DNA of 15,922 bases from ZC4RG36 sp964652205 (GTDB taxonomy: Bacteria; Chloroflexota; Anaerolineae; Aggregatilineales; Phototrophicaceae): NCBI GenBank assembly GCA_964652205.1, contig CAZZAO010000121.1, positions 1-15,922 of the forward strand. The letters run 5' to 3'. Below are positions 14,965 to 15,922 of this stretch, one piece after another (within the stretch, counting starts at the first letter, position 1; every line of letters begins with the position of its first letter). Under the pieces are notes generated by a model. That model saw nothing but the letters and a program-made list of their open reading frames with translations, made no database searches and was not told where the DNA came from. Position numbers and translations under genes: made by a program.

Positions 14965-15922
14965 CTACGGCGTGAGCTGGCGGCTGAACTGTGTTTCGTA
15001 GAGCGAGGCGTAGAGGCCACCAGCCTGCATCAGCTCGGCGTGCGTGCCGCGCTCGACGATCCGACCGCGATCCATCACCAGAATCAAGTCGGCAGCGAGG
15101 ATGGTACTCAGGCGGTGAGCGATGACGATGCTCGTTCGTCCCTGCATGATTGTTTCGAGCGCTTCCTGAATCAGCGCCTCGGACTGACTGTCGAGGCTGC
15201 TGGTCGCCTCGTCCAGCACCAGCAGGCGCGGGTCTTTGAGGATGACGCGGGCGATGGCGATCCGCTGTTTCTCGCCGCCGCTCAGCCGGTAGCCGCGCTC
15301 GCCGACCACCGTATCATAGCCGTCGGGCAGGCCGATGATGAAATTGTGAATATTGGCTGCGCGGCAGGCCGCTTCAACTTCCGCCTGCGTCGCGTCCATC
15401 CGAGCGTACAGCAGGTTGGTGCGGATGGTGTCGTGGAACAGATAGGTTTCCTGCGTCACCATGCCAATCGTTTCGGCCAGCGAGTCAAGCTGGACGTCGC
15501 GCAGGTCTTTGCCGTCGATCAGGATGCGCCCATCGGTGGGATCGTACAGCCGAGGGATCAGATAGGTCATCGTCGTCTTGCCCGCGCCGCTCGGCCCGAC
15601 CAGCGCGGCAAGCTGCCCCGGCTTGACCGTAAAAGTGACATCCTCAATCGCCATCTCGCGGGCCTGTGTCGGTGGCGCAGACTCGTCGGGCGCTTCTTTC
15701 TTCGCGCCGTCCCCCTTCGGCTCGTCGCCAGAAAGCACCGCCGTGATGCTGTCGGTGCGACCATAGCGCCTGACGTCGGTGAGCAGGTTGGCCTCGTCTA
15801 CAGTGTAGCGGAAGGTCACATGGTCGAAGGTTAGCTCGCCGCGCACGTCGGTCAGGGCAGGGGCGTTCGGCTTTTCGACAATCTCGGTCGGCAGATCGAC
15901 CACCTCGAACACGCGCTCGAAG
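14965..15922 (-). CDS. ABC exporter, nucleotide-binding domain (3' part; 5' end beyond window)
   Basis: The reading frame is open to the right edge, where the residues FERVFEV fit the linker between membrane and ATPase domains of MsbA/MDR-type half transporters, so the membrane domain should lie outside the window. The ATPase domain is complete: Walker A GPSGAGKTT, Q-loop VTQET, signature LSGGEKQRIAIAR, Walker B LLVLDEATSSLD and switch histidine IAHRLS. It powers export across the inner membrane; the substrate is unknown. Unusually, about 45-50 residues rich in charged residues and alanine (around LLTDVRRYGRTD to PPTQAREM) are inserted between the first strand (VTFRY) and the strand leading to Walker A (VTFTVKPGQ). 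The stop is followed by the palindrome-rich spacer. Confidence 0.93.
   Translation of the reverse strand, partial: FERVFEVVDLPTEIVEKPNAPALTDVRGELTFDHVTFRYTVDEANLLTDVRRYGRTDSITAVLSGDEPKGDGAKKEAPDESAPPTQAREMAIEDVTFTVKPGQLAALVGPSGAGKTTMTYLIPRLYDPTDGRILIDGKDLRDVQLDSLAETIGMVTQETYLFHDTIRTNLLYARMDATQAEVEAACRAANIHNFIIGLPDGYDTVVGERGYRLSGGEKQRIAIARVILKDPRLLVLDEATSSLDSQSEALIQEALETIMQGRTSIVIAHRLSTILAADLILVMDRGRIVERGTHAELMQAGGLYASLYETQFSRQLTP

Noticed and set aside
15040..15834. Plus-strand open frame (264 residues) opposite the ABC exporter gene
   Set aside because: It mirrors the conserved ATPase domain on the other strand and shows no family resemblance.

Overview
The window reads as a chromosomal stretch of a GC-rich, free-living bacterium. 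The gene mix suggests Chloroflexota (Anaerolineae-like): a zinc-ribbon FHA protein, an Uma2 nuclease, stacked AbrB/PIN toxin-antitoxin pairs, secreted proteins ending in SH3-like domains, and short GC-rich palindromic repeats between genes. That assignment is an inference from gene style, not a phylogenetic result. There are no rRNA or tRNA genes, no CRISPR array, no insertion sequence and no phage genes.

Left part (1-2470): a possible gene tail, a small FHA-domain protein, then a MarR-family regulator with a long hairpin-rich leader. The leader begins with a near-palindrome sitting just after a perfect TATAAT box. The marR-like gene runs tail to tail into a macro-domain (ADP-ribose deacylase-type) gene. 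The macro gene's start codon overlaps the start codon of a divergent YbaK/ProX-type aminoacyl-tRNA deacylase gene. A strong bidirectional terminator closes this block.

Middle part (2487-10991): two secreted proteins on the minus strand share a C-terminal module that I do not recognise plus an SH3-like domain. One also carries a right-handed beta-helix. Next come a 29-bp perfect palindromic repeat, an Uma2-family nuclease, the transcription-repair coupling factor Mfd (minus strand), and a divergent methyltransferase with a cysteine-rich N-terminus.

Right part (11020-15922): a minus-strand series in the order pth, then three AbrB antitoxin/PIN toxin pairs, then a second methyltransferase. A promoter lies just upstream of pth, and gaps between genes are small, so pth and the toxin-antitoxin pairs may be one transcript. 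The three toxins have different N-terminal halves but an almost identical C-terminal segment, also near-identical in DNA, which points to tandem duplication followed by divergence and/or gene conversion. Upstream of pth is a palindrome-rich spacer, then the 3' part of an ABC exporter gene running off the right edge.

The most interesting feature is the pth-linked triple toxin-antitoxin array with mosaic toxins. Second are the paired secreted proteins with their shared module, and the structured leader and operator-like palindrome in front of the marR-like gene.
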